Assembly (NCBI GenBank): GCA_951640165.1 | Contig: OX621247.1 | Coordinates: 36,921,251-36,985,250 of the forward strand | Length of the DNA stretch: 64,000 nt | Direction of reading: 5' to 3' | From: Pseudoips prasinana | Taxonomy: Eukaryota > Arthropoda > Insecta > Lepidoptera > Nolidae | In this document: in pieces, positions 25,149 through 34,124 of the stretch | Layout of the letters: every line of letters starts with the position of its first letter | Numbering within the stretch: the stretch's first letter is position 1 | The notes under the pieces: model-generated | Databases searched by the model: none | The model's input: the letters and a program-made list of their open reading frames with translations, nothing else | Told to the model about the DNA's origin: nothing | Made by a program: the position numbers and the translations under genes

Positions 25149-27311
25149 ATGCCGAAACCTGCGCGGGATGCCCTCGGGCATTTCGTGAAAAAAGGCCCTT
25201 CTCAGGGCCAACCCAAAGGCCCTTCTCAGGGCCAACCCAAAGGCCCTTCTCAGGGCCAACCCAAAGGCCCTTCTCAGGGCCAACCCAAAGGCCCTTCTCA
25301 GGGCCAACCAAAAGGCCCTTCTCAGGGCCACCGCGACGCATCAGCGTCGGAGGAAGGCAGGGCCTTCTATGGCGGGAGGGAGGGCGATTTGTCGGACTCC
25401 GAAATTGAGTTCTTCGAATCGGACGCCGATTCCATGGTGTTGGAGGATTCGCGATCGAGATCCGCGTCCCGAAAGCGGAAATCCTTTTTAAAGGACGGGT
25501 CCGATGGCTCCTCGGCTTCAGGTTCTGTAAAGAAGAAACCGAAGGCTAAGAAGCCGGCAATAGTGGCAGATACCCACGAGGTGGGTTTAGCGGACGCCCA
25601 GCGCGAGCTGGACCTAACCAGGCGGGAGCGGCTCCAACATGACCTGGAGGAGCAGGTTGTGGCCAGGGAGGAACGTGCGCGCGCCGCCCGTGCCAAGTCC
25701 GGGTACGGGGCGTCCCGCGTCCAGTACGCGGACCACTCCCTGGCCGAACTGGAGCGGATGGCTTTGGAGGACGAGGAGGTGATCATCGAGGTCGCCACCA
25801 AGTCCTCCCACCTAAAAGGGACTTTTCAGAAGTCCCTTAAATGCCGGGCCGCGAGCATGCGAGGCATCGTCACGGAGCTGGTCGACCGCAAGGCCAGCGA
25901 CGAGACGCGGCAACTGCAGGCGAGAGTGGATCGCCTGCAGTCGGAGGTGAGCCAGCTTCACCTGAAGCTGGCTGAAGCCACGGCCCGGCCATCCCAAGCC
26001 GAGCCCAGACCTGCGGAAGAGGGCTTCGCCCCCCCCTCCGGCCTTGAGGATATCCTCCGCAAGGTCATGGCGGAGGAGAGGTCATTTGTCCGCGCCTGCC
26101 TGGCAGGCATTGAGGACCGGCTCTTGCCGGCGAAAGTCGTCCGACCGCCGCTTGCGGCGGACAGGAGGCGAGAGGAGCCGGTGCCTAGCTCCTCGAGGGA
26201 GGACGCCCTTCTCCCTTCCACCACCCCGACCAACCAGCAGGGCTGGACGAAGGTGGTCGGTAAGGGGAAGGGCAAAGGCAAAAGGACGGCACCTGTCGTC
26301 CCTGCCGTCCCCGCCACCACCACTCCCGGCCAGTCGGCTGCGACTGGCAAAGGAAAAGGGAAGGGGAAGGGAAAGAGCACCCCTCCAGCCCCAGCCGTCT
26401 CCGCCACCACCCCTGCTGGTCAGTCGACTGGCACGGGAAAGGGGAAGGGGAAGGGTTCGACCCCAGCCGGTGTCAGGAGGAACTTGGTTCCTCCCAAGAC
26501 CGCAGCCGTCGTGATGACGCTCACCACGGAGGCTGTGGAGCGGGGCGAGACGTACGCGTCCGTGATGTTGCGGGCGCGTGCCAATGCCGATCCTACCAAA
26601 CTGGGGATCGGTAAAGTCTCGTGCCGCCGGACGCAGGCTGGGGCTCGAATTTTCGAGTTCCCGGGTGCCGAGGGCGCGAAGAACGCAGACCTCTTTGCAG
26701 CGAAGCTGCAGGAGGTCATTGCGGATGCGGCGAAGGTGGCGAGGCCGGTGAAGTCAGCGGCCATTGAGGTGGCTGATCTTGATGATTCAGTCACCAAAGA
26801 GGAGGTGGTGGCAGCGATCGCAGCCATAGGTGGCTGCGCAGTCGCAGCGGTGCAGGGCGGGGGCATCAGGCCCGGGCGCGGCGGCATGGGCACTATTCGC
26901 CTGGAGTGCCCAGTCGCCGCTGCCAAAGCCGTCCTCGAAAAGGGACGGCTCGCCGTCGGGTTCAGCTCGGCGGCGGTCCGGGCACTTAAGGAGCAGCGGC
27001 TGAGGTGCTACAAGTGCTTCGGAATCGGCCACACCCGAGCCCTCTGTCCGTCCAGTGTCGACAGGACGGACAGCTGCTACCGATGCGGCAAGGAGGGGCA
27101 CAAAGCCGCCTCCTGCGAGGCCACCGCACCGCACTGCGCGGTGTGTGCCGCCAGTGGCCGCCCTGCGGGCCACATTATGAAGGGGAGGAACTGTATTCCT
27201 CCCCTAAAGAAGGGCAAAATGCAGGCGCCGACCCCGCCTGTCGCTGCCACCGCCACCCCAGTAGCTGGGACCTCGGCGGCTGTGGAGAAGGAGGGTGCGA
27301 TGATCCATTAA
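25149..27311 (+). CDS. ORF1 of I: gag-like protein (720 aa)
   Basis: MPKPARDALGHFVKKG followed by six repeat units, the last ending QGHRDAS instead of QGQRDAS. The acidic part (SDSEIEFFESDADSM) and KKKPKAKKPA differ from neighbours. The coiled-coil part is normal (LQARVDRLQSEVSQLHLKL). Knuckles CYKCFGIGHTRALC, CYRCGKEGHKAASC and CAVC...H...C are intact. It ends EKEGAMIH, with the TAA shared with the ORF2 ATG. Confidence 0.9.
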   Translation: MPKPARDALGHFVKKGPSQGQPKGPSQGQPKGPSQGQPKGPSQGQPKGPSQGQPKGPSQGHRDASASEEGRAFYGGREGDLSDSEIEFFESDADSMVLEDSRSRSASRKRKSFLKDGSDGSSASGSVKKKPKAKKPAIVADTHEVGLADAQRELDLTRRERLQHDLEEQVVAREERARAARAKSGYGASRVQYADHSLAELERMALEDEEVIIEVATKSSHLKGTFQKSLKCRAASMRGIVTELVDRKASDETRQLQARVDRLQSEVSQLHLKLAEATARPSQAEPRPAEEGFAPPSGLEDILRKVMAEERSFVRACLAGIEDRLLPAKVVRPPLAADRRREEPVPSSSREDALLPSTTPTNQQGWTKVVGKGKGKGKRTAPVVPAVPATTTPGQSAATGKGKGKGKGKSTPPAPAVSATTPAGQSTGTGKGKGKGSTPAGVRRNLVPPKTAAVVMTLTTEAVERGETYASVMLRARANADPTKLGIGKVSCRRTQAGARIFEFPGAEGAKNADLFAAKLQEVIADAAKVARPVKSAAIEVADLDDSVTKEEVVAAIAAIGGCAVAAVQGGGIRPGRGGMGTIRLECPVAAAKAVLEKGRLAVGFSSAAVRALKEQRLRCYKCFGIGHTRALCPSSVDRTDSCYRCGKEGHKAASCEATAPHCAVCAASGRPAGHIMKGRNCIPPLKKGKMQAPTPPVAATATPVAGTSAAVEKEGAMIH
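25194..25329 (+). repeat. 24-bp coding minisatellite in ORF1 of I, 6 units
   Basis: Six units, tied with K for the longest array. Confidence 0.95.
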
Positions 27312-30300
27312 TGGGTAGGATCGAACATCGCATCCTCCAGGCGAACGCCAACCACTGCAGAGCGGCCCAGGATTTGCTCATGCAGACCGTGGCCGAGTGG
27401 TTGGTGGACGTGGCGGTGGTCGCCGAGCCGTACTCGGTGCCTGGCCGTTGGCTGGGTGATCGGGACGGCTTGGTGGCGTTGGTGTCGCGGCCTGCCACGG
27501 ACTCCCCACCCCTCTCGCTTTTAGAGAGGGGTCCGGGATACGTGGCCGCCGCGTGGGGAGAAATAGCCCTGGTCGGGGTCTATTTCTCCCCAAACCGCCC
27601 TCTAAGGGACTTCGAGAATTTTCTCGAAGTCCTTACGGCAGTCGTCGGGAGGGCGGCACCACGTCAGGTCGTAGTGGTTGGCGACCTGAACGCCAAGTCG
27701 GTGGCCTGGGGCAACCCAGCGGCGTCGTGCAACGTCCGGGGGCGCGCCGCTGAATTTTGGTCGGCTTCGTGCGGCGTGTCCCTCCTGAACAGGGGGGATG
27801 TTCACACGTGTGTGCGGCAACGGGGAGGGTCAGTGGTGGACGTATCGTTCGCCACCCCCGTGCTAGCCGCCCGCGTCGTGAACTGGCGGGTGGAGATGGT
27901 GGAGACCCTGTCGGACCACCGATATGTGCGGTTCGACATCTCCACCCAGAGCCCGCGGGGGATGGCCCGCTCGGGCCAATCTCCCTTCCCGCGGTGGGCT
28001 CTCACCCGCCTGGACCGGGAGTCAGCCCAGGAGGCGGCGTTCCTCCGGGACTGGCTCTCGCCCCCTGTGGAGGTGACGGACGTAGACGCCGCAGCGGTCC
28101 AGCTGCGGAGGTCCCTGACCGAGGTGTGCAATTCCAGCATGCCTCGGTCTCGCCGTCCGCCTCCCCGTCGCGCCGTTTATTGGTGGACGGGGGAGCTGGC
28201 GGCGCTCCGGGCCGCGTGCGTGGAGGCCAGGAGGGCCTACACGCGGAGTCGGCGGCGCACCAGCCGATGTCAGGCTGAGGAGGACCGCCTCTACGCCTCT
28301 TACGAAGAGGCAAAGACGGTCCTCAAGTCGGCAATGTGCGCCGCCGAGGACTCGGCGAAGGCCGAGATGCTGGAGGGCCTCGACAGGGATCCGTTTGGGA
28401 GGCCATATAAGCTGGCGCGGAGCCAGCTGCGCCCTTGTGGCCCCCCACTAACGGAGACCCTAGAGCCGGCGTTGCTGGATGGGGTGGTTCGGTCATTGTT
28501 TCCGCGCAGGACCGAATTCACCCCTCCAACGATGAACCCCCCGCTGGGGGGGGTGGTGGCTTCGCCGGCGGAGGAGGTCCCTCCAGTGTCGGCGGAGGAA
28601 GTTCGCGCGGGGGTTCTGCCCCTCCGCGCGAAGAAGACGGCTCCTGGACCGGACGGCGTCCCCGCACGGGTGGTGGCCATCGCGGCGTCCCTCATGGAGG
28701 AAAGGCTTCGGGACCTCTTCAGCGCGTGCCTGATGGCTGGGAGGTTCCCGAAGCCATGGAAGGAAGGCAAATTGTGCCTTCTCCGGAAGGAGGGACGCCC
28801 GGTGGACTCCCCCTCGGCATACCGGCCCATCGTTCTGCTGGATGAGGTCGGTAAACTGTTCGAGGGGATACTCGCCACCCGGCTTAATAGCCATTTGCGG
28901 GAGGTAGGGCCGGACCTGTCGGACGCCCAGTTCGGGTTCCGACAGGGGCGTTCGACGGTCGACGCGTTGGCCCTACTCAGGGGCCAGGTGCGGGAGGCGG
29001 TCGAGGCTGGGGACGGAGTGTTGGCGGTGTCGTTCGACATCGCCAACGCCTTCAACTCCGTGCCCCACTCGACCATATTGGAGGCACTCCGATACTACGG
29101 AGTGCCCCAATATCTGCGGGCGATCCTGGCCGACTACTTGAGGGACCGAGAGGTCCTTCTGGTGGACAAGACGGCCAGGATCAGGCGCTACGGCGCGGAG
29201 TCCGGTGTTCCACAGGGTTCGGTGCTAGGGCCCCTCTTGTGGAACATCGGATTCGATTGGGTCCTTCGGGGCACCCTCCTCCAGGGCACGAGTGTCATCT
29301 GCTACGCGGATGACACTCTCCTCGTTGCCCGGGGGAGGGACTTTGGGGCGGCGGCCTGTTTGGCCTCGGCTGGCGGATCCTTAGTGGCAGGTAGGATCCG
29401 CCAGCTCGGATTGAGGGTGGCGCTGAACAAGACCGAGGCCGTGTTCTTTCACGGGCCTCGGCAGCGCTGCCCTCCTGACGCCCACATCGTGGTGGAGGGC
29501 GTCCGGATAGGGGTCGGGGCCCAGATGAAGTATCTGGGCCTCGTGCTGGACAGCAGGTGGCGCTTCGGCCCGCACTTTAGCGGGCTGTCGACGTGCCTGC
29601 TGAAAGCCGCGGACGCCCTCTCATGGCTCCTCCCAAACCTGGGAGGGCCCAAGGAGCGATGCCGGCGCCTCTATGCCGGCATCCTCAAGAGCATGGCCCT
29701 ATATGGGGCACCCATCTGGGCGGACTCCCTCCACAGGAGGGAGAATGCAACCGCCATCCGCAGGCCCCAACGGGCCATTGCACAGCGGGTGGCGAGAGCC
29801 TACCGCTCAGTGGGCTTTGCGGCGGCGTGCGCTCTGGCCGGCACCCCTCCCTGGGAATTGGAGGCATGGGTGCTCGCCAGAGTGTACGAATGGGCGGCGC
29901 GGCGTAGGGCGCTGGGTGAGCGCCCCGCCGCGCAAGAGCGGGATGCCGTGCGGCGGGAGGCGAGGGACGCAATCGTTCTACACTGGACACGGGACCTCGC
30001 CTCCGCCACATTTGGACGCCGGACGCTGGACGCGCTCGGTCCAGTCCTGCGGGACTGGCTCGAGCGCCCCCACGGTTTCCTCTCTTTCCGTCTAGTGCAG
30101 GTGTTGTCCGGACATGGTTGTTTCGGAACGCACCTGCACCGGATTTGGAGGGAGGAAACCCCGGCGTGCCACGATTGTGGAGCTGCGGAGGACACGGCGC
30201 AGCACACCCTCGAGGTGTGCCCAGCCTGGGCTGAGCTGCGCCGTGCCCTGACAGATGTGGTCGGGCAGGACCTCTCACTTCCCAGTGTGGTGAACTCCAT

Positions 30301-30481
30301 GCTGGGGAGTGAGGAGGCTTGGGCGGCGGTTGCCTCCTTTTGCGAGAACGTCATGTCGCAAAAGGAGGCGGCGGAGCGCGCGCGGGAGGATGATCCTCTC
30401 GCGCCGCCGCTCCGCAGGCGAAGAAGGGGTGGGAGACGGCGGTTGTACGATCGTCGCCTCCCTCCTTCTGGTGGTGATTAG
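27311..30481 (+). CDS. ORF2 of I: endonuclease/reverse transcriptase (1056 aa)
   Basis: The ATG at 27311 (MGRIEHRILQANANHC) overlaps the ORF1 stop. The same frame happens to be open about 100 codons into ORF1, but that extension overlaps the zinc knuckles and is not conserved. This is the most divergent RT of the seven: RYYGVPQYLRAILADYLRD, VLLVDKTAR and FDWVLRG. It shares the AGVLPLR...LRDLFSACLMAGRFPKPWKEGK block with K. All catalytic motifs (GDLNAK, SDHR, YADD, CHDCG) remain. Confidence 0.9.
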   Translation: MGRIEHRILQANANHCRAAQDLLMQTVAEWLVDVAVVAEPYSVPGRWLGDRDGLVALVSRPATDSPPLSLLERGPGYVAAAWGEIALVGVYFSPNRPLRDFENFLEVLTAVVGRAAPRQVVVVGDLNAKSVAWGNPAASCNVRGRAAEFWSASCGVSLLNRGDVHTCVRQRGGSVVDVSFATPVLAARVVNWRVEMVETLSDHRYVRFDISTQSPRGMARSGQSPFPRWALTRLDRESAQEAAFLRDWLSPPVEVTDVDAAAVQLRRSLTEVCNSSMPRSRRPPPRRAVYWWTGELAALRAACVEARRAYTRSRRRTSRCQAEEDRLYASYEEAKTVLKSAMCAAEDSAKAEMLEGLDRDPFGRPYKLARSQLRPCGPPLTETLEPALLDGVVRSLFPRRTEFTPPTMNPPLGGVVASPAEEVPPVSAEEVRAGVLPLRAKKTAPGPDGVPARVVAIAASLMEERLRDLFSACLMAGRFPKPWKEGKLCLLRKEGRPVDSPSAYRPIVLLDEVGKLFEGILATRLNSHLREVGPDLSDAQFGFRQGRSTVDALALLRGQVREAVEAGDGVLAVSFDIANAFNSVPHSTILEALRYYGVPQYLRAILADYLRDREVLLVDKTARIRRYGAESGVPQGSVLGPLLWNIGFDWVLRGTLLQGTSVICYADDTLLVARGRDFGAAACLASAGGSLVAGRIRQLGLRVALNKTEAVFFHGPRQRCPPDAHIVVEGVRIGVGAQMKYLGLVLDSRWRFGPHFSGLSTCLLKAADALSWLLPNLGGPKERCRRLYAGILKSMALYGAPIWADSLHRRENATAIRRPQRAIAQRVARAYRSVGFAAACALAGTPPWELEAWVLARVYEWAARRRALGERPAAQERDAVRREARDAIVLHWTRDLASATFGRRTLDALGPVLRDWLERPHGFLSFRLVQVLSGHGCFGTHLHRIWREETPACHDCGAAEDTAQHTLEVCPAWAELRRALTDVVGQDLSLPSVVNSMLGSEEAWAAVASFCENVMSQKEAAERAREDDPLAPPLRRRRRGGRRRLYDRRLPPSGGD

Positions 30482-30828
30482 CGGGCGACAGGCGCGGGGG
30501 CGCCTTCGCTAGCATTGCACTAATCACCACCCTCGTCGGGCGGGAACGGCCGAGCACTCACGGTCGTTCCCGGGCCCCTCCACTTAGGGAGGGGCGTGCG
30601 GGCCCCGCTGTAAAGGCGGGCGGTCGTCGGTGGGGGACTGGACGTAAAGGCTGAGCCGGTTTCCCAGTCCTCCTCCACACAGACGATGCGGGAGTGCCGC
30701 TGGGTTATTTTAGTGGGTATGCCGGAGTAGCCGGAGAGTCCCACATAACCCGTCCATCCCCCAATGGGCGGGTATGCGTAACGCATTTTTTCCCAGCGCA
30801 AACAAAAAAAAAAAAAAAAAAAAAAAAA

Positions 30829-30837
30829 GGTTAGGTT
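30829..30837 (+). repeat. TTAGG spacer I/J, 9 nt
   Basis: GGTTAGGTT. Confidence 0.97.
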
Positions 30838-31763
30838 GGCGCGGCGTAGGGCGCTGGGTGAGCGCCCCGCCGCGCAAGAGCGGGATGCCGTGCGGCGGGA
30901 GGCGAGGGACGCAATCGTCCTCCACTGGACACGGGACCTCGCCTCCGCTACATTTGGACGCCGGACGTTGGACGCGCTCGGTCCAGTCCTGCGGGACTGG
31001 CTCGAGCGGTCCCACGGTTTCCTCTCTTTCCGTCTGGTGCAGGTGTTGTCCGGGCATGGTTGTTTCGGAACGCACCTGCATCGGATCCAGAGGGAGGAAA
31101 CCCCGGCGTGCCACGACTGTGGAGCCGCGGAGGACACGGCGCAGCACACCCTCGAGGTGTGCCCAGCCTGGGCTGAGCTGCGCCGTGCCCTGACAGATGT
31201 GGTCGGGATGGACCTCTCGCTTCCCAGTGTGGTGAACTCCATGCTGGGGAGTGAGGAGGCATGGGCGGCTGTTGCCTCCTTTTGCGAGAATGTCATGTCG
31301 CAAAAGGAGGCGGCGGAGCGCGCGCGGGAGGATGATCCTCTCGCGCCGCCGCTCCGCAGGCGAAGAAGGGGTGGGAGACGGCGGTTGTACGATCGTCGCC
31401 TCCCTCCTTCTGGTGGTGATTAGCGGGCGACAGGCGCGGGGACGCCTTCGCTCGCATTGCACCAATCACCACCACCGTCGGGCGGGAACGGCCGAGCACT
31501 CACGGTCGTTTCCGGGCCCCTCCACTCAGGGAGGGGCGTGCGGGCCCCGCTGTAAAGGCGGGCGGTCGTCGGTGGGGGACTGGACGTAAAGGCTGTGCCG
31601 GTTTCCCAGTCCTCCTCCACAAAGACGATGCGGGAGTGCCGCTGGGTTATTTTAGTGGGTATGCCGGAGTAGCCGGAGAGTCCCACATAACCCGTCCATC
31701 CCCCAATGGGCGGGTATGCGTAACGCATTTTTTCCCAGCGCAAACAAAAAAAAAAAAAAAAAA
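30838..31763 (+). mobile_element. Element J: 5'-truncated family 1 copy
   Basis: Starts GGCGCGGCGTAGGGCG within the ORF2 region before the zinc motif. Poly(A) is 18 nt. The 3' UTR has CGTTTCCGG in the CGGGAACG hairpin, where a G-U pair replaces G-C. This variant is also in K. Confidence 0.92.
30839..31423 (+). pseudogene. ORF2 C-terminal remnant in element J
   Basis: About 194 in-frame codons (A-R-R-R-A-L-G-E-R-P) containing CHDCGAAEDTAQHTLEVC and the Arg-rich tail, open to the normal stop. It reads VVGMDLSLP. No endonuclease or RT motifs are present. Confidence 0.9.
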
Positions 31764-31792
31764 GGTTAGGTTAGGTTAGGTTAGGTTAGGTT
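31764..31792 (+). repeat. TTAGG spacer J/K, 29 nt
   Basis: Perfect repeats in the common phase. Confidence 0.97.
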
Positions 31793-31943
31793 GGGGAACC
31801 ACCCCACAGTGCTTGCGTCCACGTCGCGTTCCCTGGAAACGTCCCAGTTCTGACCACCGTAACGGAGTGGCAGACTGGGTACGGCTAAAGTGCACTGTGC
31901 ATCGTAACAATCAACTGCCTTGTGTGTTACGAGTTTGCGGATT

Positions 31944-34124
31944 ATGCCTAAAATGCATAAACCTGCGCGGGATGCCCTCGGGCATTTCGTCACAAAAGGC
32001 CCTTCTCAGGGCCAACCCAAAGGCCCTTCTCAGGGCCAACCCAAAGGCCCTTCTCAGGGCCAACCCAAAGGCCCTTCTCAGGGCCAACCCAAAGGCCCTT
32101 CTCAGGGCCAACCAAAAGGCCCTTCTCAGGGCCAACGCGACGCTGAAGCGTCGAAGGAAGGTCGAGCCTTCTACGGCGGGAGGGTGGATGAATTGTCGGA
32201 CTCCGACAACGAGTCCACTGCGTCAGATGGCGCGATGGTGATCGAGATTGCTCGATCACGATCGGCTTCGAGGAAACGTTCATTCCTCAAAGTCGTGTCG
32301 GATGGCTCCTCTGGCTCGGGCTCGGTGATGGAGCAAAAAAAGAAGATCAGGGCTATAAAGCCGAGGACAGCAGCGGACACCCACGATGTGGGTTTAGCAG
32401 ACGCCCAGCGCGAGTTGGACCTGGCTCGGCGGGAGCAGCTCCAGCAAGAGTTGGAGGAGCGGATTGCGGCCCAGGAGGAACGGGCACGCGTCGCCCGTGC
32501 CAAGTCCGGGTACGGTGCGTCCCGCATCTTATACTCGGACCACTCCCTGGCCGAATTGGAAAGGATGGCCTTGGAGGACGAGGAGGCGATCGTGGAGGTC
32601 GCCGCCAAGTCCTCCCACCTAAAGGGGACTTTCCAGAAGTCCCTGAAATGCCGGGCCGCCAGCATGCGATGCATCGTCGCGGAGCTGGTGGAAAGGAAGG
32701 CCTGCGATGAAACGCGGCAACTGCAGGCGAAGGTAGATCGCCTGCAGTCGGAGGTCAGCCAGCTGCACATGAAGCTGGCTGAAGCCACGGCCCGGCCATC
32801 CCAAGCCGAGCCCAGACCTGCGGCAGAGGGCCCCGCCCTCTCCTCCGGCCTTGAGGACGTCCTCCGCAAGGTTATGGCGGAGGAGAGGGCGTTTGTTCGT
32901 TCTTGCCTGGCGGGAATTGAGGACCGGCTCTTGCCGGCAAAGATCCTCCGACCGCCGCTTGCGGCGGATAAGAGGCGAGTGGAGCCGGTGGCAACCTCTC
33001 AGAGGGGGGACGCCCATCTGCCTTCAACCACCCCGACCAACCAGCAGGGCTGGACGAGGGTGGTTGGTAAGGGCAAGGGAAAAAGGACGGCAGCTGTAAT
33101 CCCTGCCGTTCCCGCCACCACCACTCCCAGCCAGTCGCAGCCGACTGGCAAAGGGAAGGGGAAAGGCAAAGGGAAGGGAAAGAGCACCCCCCCGGCCCCA
33201 GCCGTCTCCGCCACCACCCCTGCCGGTCAGTCGCAGTCGGCCGACAAGGGAAAGGGACAGGGCAAGAGTTCCGCCCCAGCCGGTGTCAGGAGAAACTTAG
33301 TTCCTCCCAAGACCGCGGCCGTCGTGGTGACACTCACCGCGGAAGCCGCGGAGCGGGGAGTGACGTACGCGTCCATGTTGGTGCGGGCGCGTGCCAGTGC
33401 CGATCCCACCAAATTGGGGATCGGCAAAGTGTCATGCCGCAAGACACAGGCTGGGGCTCGTATCTTCGAGTTCCCGGGGGCGGAGGGCGGAAAAAATGCG
33501 GACCTCTTCGCAGAAAAGCTGCAAAAGGTCATTGCGGACGACGCGAAGGTGGCCAGGCCGGTGAAGTCGGCGGCCTTCGAGGTGGCGGATCTGGACGACT
33601 CCGTCACCAAGGAGGAGGTGGTGGCAGCAGTCGCGGCCATTGGGGGCTGCACAGTCGCAGCGGTGCAGGGCGGGGGCATCAGGCCCGGGCGCGGCGGCAT
33701 GGGCACCATTCGCCTGGAGTGCCCAGTGGCCGCAGCCAAAGCCGTCCTCGAGAAGGGACGGCTCGCCGTCGGCTTCAGCTCGGCTGCGGTCCGGGCACTT
33801 GAGGCCCAGCCGCTGAGGTGCTACAAGTGCTTCGGCATTGGCCACACCCGGGCCCTCTGTCCGTCCACTGTCGACAGGACGGACAGTTGTTACCGCTGCG
33901 GCAAGGAGGGCCACAAATCCGCCTCCTGCATGGCCGCCGCGCCGCACTGCGCAGTTTGTGCCGCCAGTGGCCGCCCTGCGGGCCATATAATGAAGGGGAG
34001 GAACTGCAGTCCTCCCCTTAAGAAGGGGAAAGTACAGGCGCCGACCCGGCCTGTCGTTGCCACCGCCGTCCCAGTGGCTGGGACCTCAGCGGCTGTGGAG
34101 GAGGGGGGTGCGATGACCGACTAA
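31944..34124 (+). CDS. ORF1 of K: gag-like protein (726 aa)
   Basis: The N-terminus is MPKMHKPARDALGHFVTKG, a three-residue insertion relative to the other copies. This leaves two possible starts (31944 and 31953); the first is chosen because it aligns with MPK elsewhere. Six repeat units. Unusual residues: MRCIVAELVERKACDETRQ and a VTYASMLVRARASAD block, where others have ETYASVMLRARAN. Knuckles are intact (CYKCFGIGHTRALC, CYRCGKEGHKSASC). It is the most diverged ORF1 of the set. Confidence 0.9.
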   Translation: MPKMHKPARDALGHFVTKGPSQGQPKGPSQGQPKGPSQGQPKGPSQGQPKGPSQGQPKGPSQGQRDAEASKEGRAFYGGRVDELSDSDNESTASDGAMVIEIARSRSASRKRSFLKVVSDGSSGSGSVMEQKKKIRAIKPRTAADTHDVGLADAQRELDLARREQLQQELEERIAAQEERARVARAKSGYGASRILYSDHSLAELERMALEDEEAIVEVAAKSSHLKGTFQKSLKCRAASMRCIVAELVERKACDETRQLQAKVDRLQSEVSQLHMKLAEATARPSQAEPRPAAEGPALSSGLEDVLRKVMAEERAFVRSCLAGIEDRLLPAKILRPPLAADKRRVEPVATSQRGDAHLPSTTPTNQQGWTRVVGKGKGKRTAAVIPAVPATTTPSQSQPTGKGKGKGKGKGKSTPPAPAVSATTPAGQSQSADKGKGQGKSSAPAGVRRNLVPPKTAAVVVTLTAEAAERGVTYASMLVRARASADPTKLGIGKVSCRKTQAGARIFEFPGAEGGKNADLFAEKLQKVIADDAKVARPVKSAAFEVADLDDSVTKEEVVAAVAAIGGCTVAAVQGGGIRPGRGGMGTIRLECPVAAAKAVLEKGRLAVGFSSAAVRALEAQPLRCYKCFGIGHTRALCPSTVDRTDSCYRCGKEGHKSASCMAAAPHCAVCAASGRPAGHIMKGRNCSPPLKKGKVQAPTRPVVATAVPVAGTSAAVEEGGAMTD
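31998..32133 (+). repeat. 24-bp coding minisatellite in ORF1 of K, 6 units
   Basis: Six units, the last preceded by AACCAAAA. Confidence 0.95.

Larger units (their letters stand above)
24989..30828 (+). mobile_element. Element I: full-length SART-like family 1 retrotransposon (copy 4)
   Basis: Four bases (GGCG, 24989-24992) precede the canonical GGGGAACC at 24993. No other full copy has them, so they are probably untemplated or copied from target during 5' joining. The pre-AUG hairpin is CGTAGC (25103-25108)/GCTGCG (25126-25131), with a G-U pair. Poly(A) is 25 nt (30804-30828). Confidence 0.93.

Noticed and set aside
27005..27310. Possible N-terminal extension of ORF2 in I by about 100 codons
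   Set aside because: The frame overlaps the ORF1 zinc knuckles and is closed in other copies. The conserved start is the ATG in TAATG.
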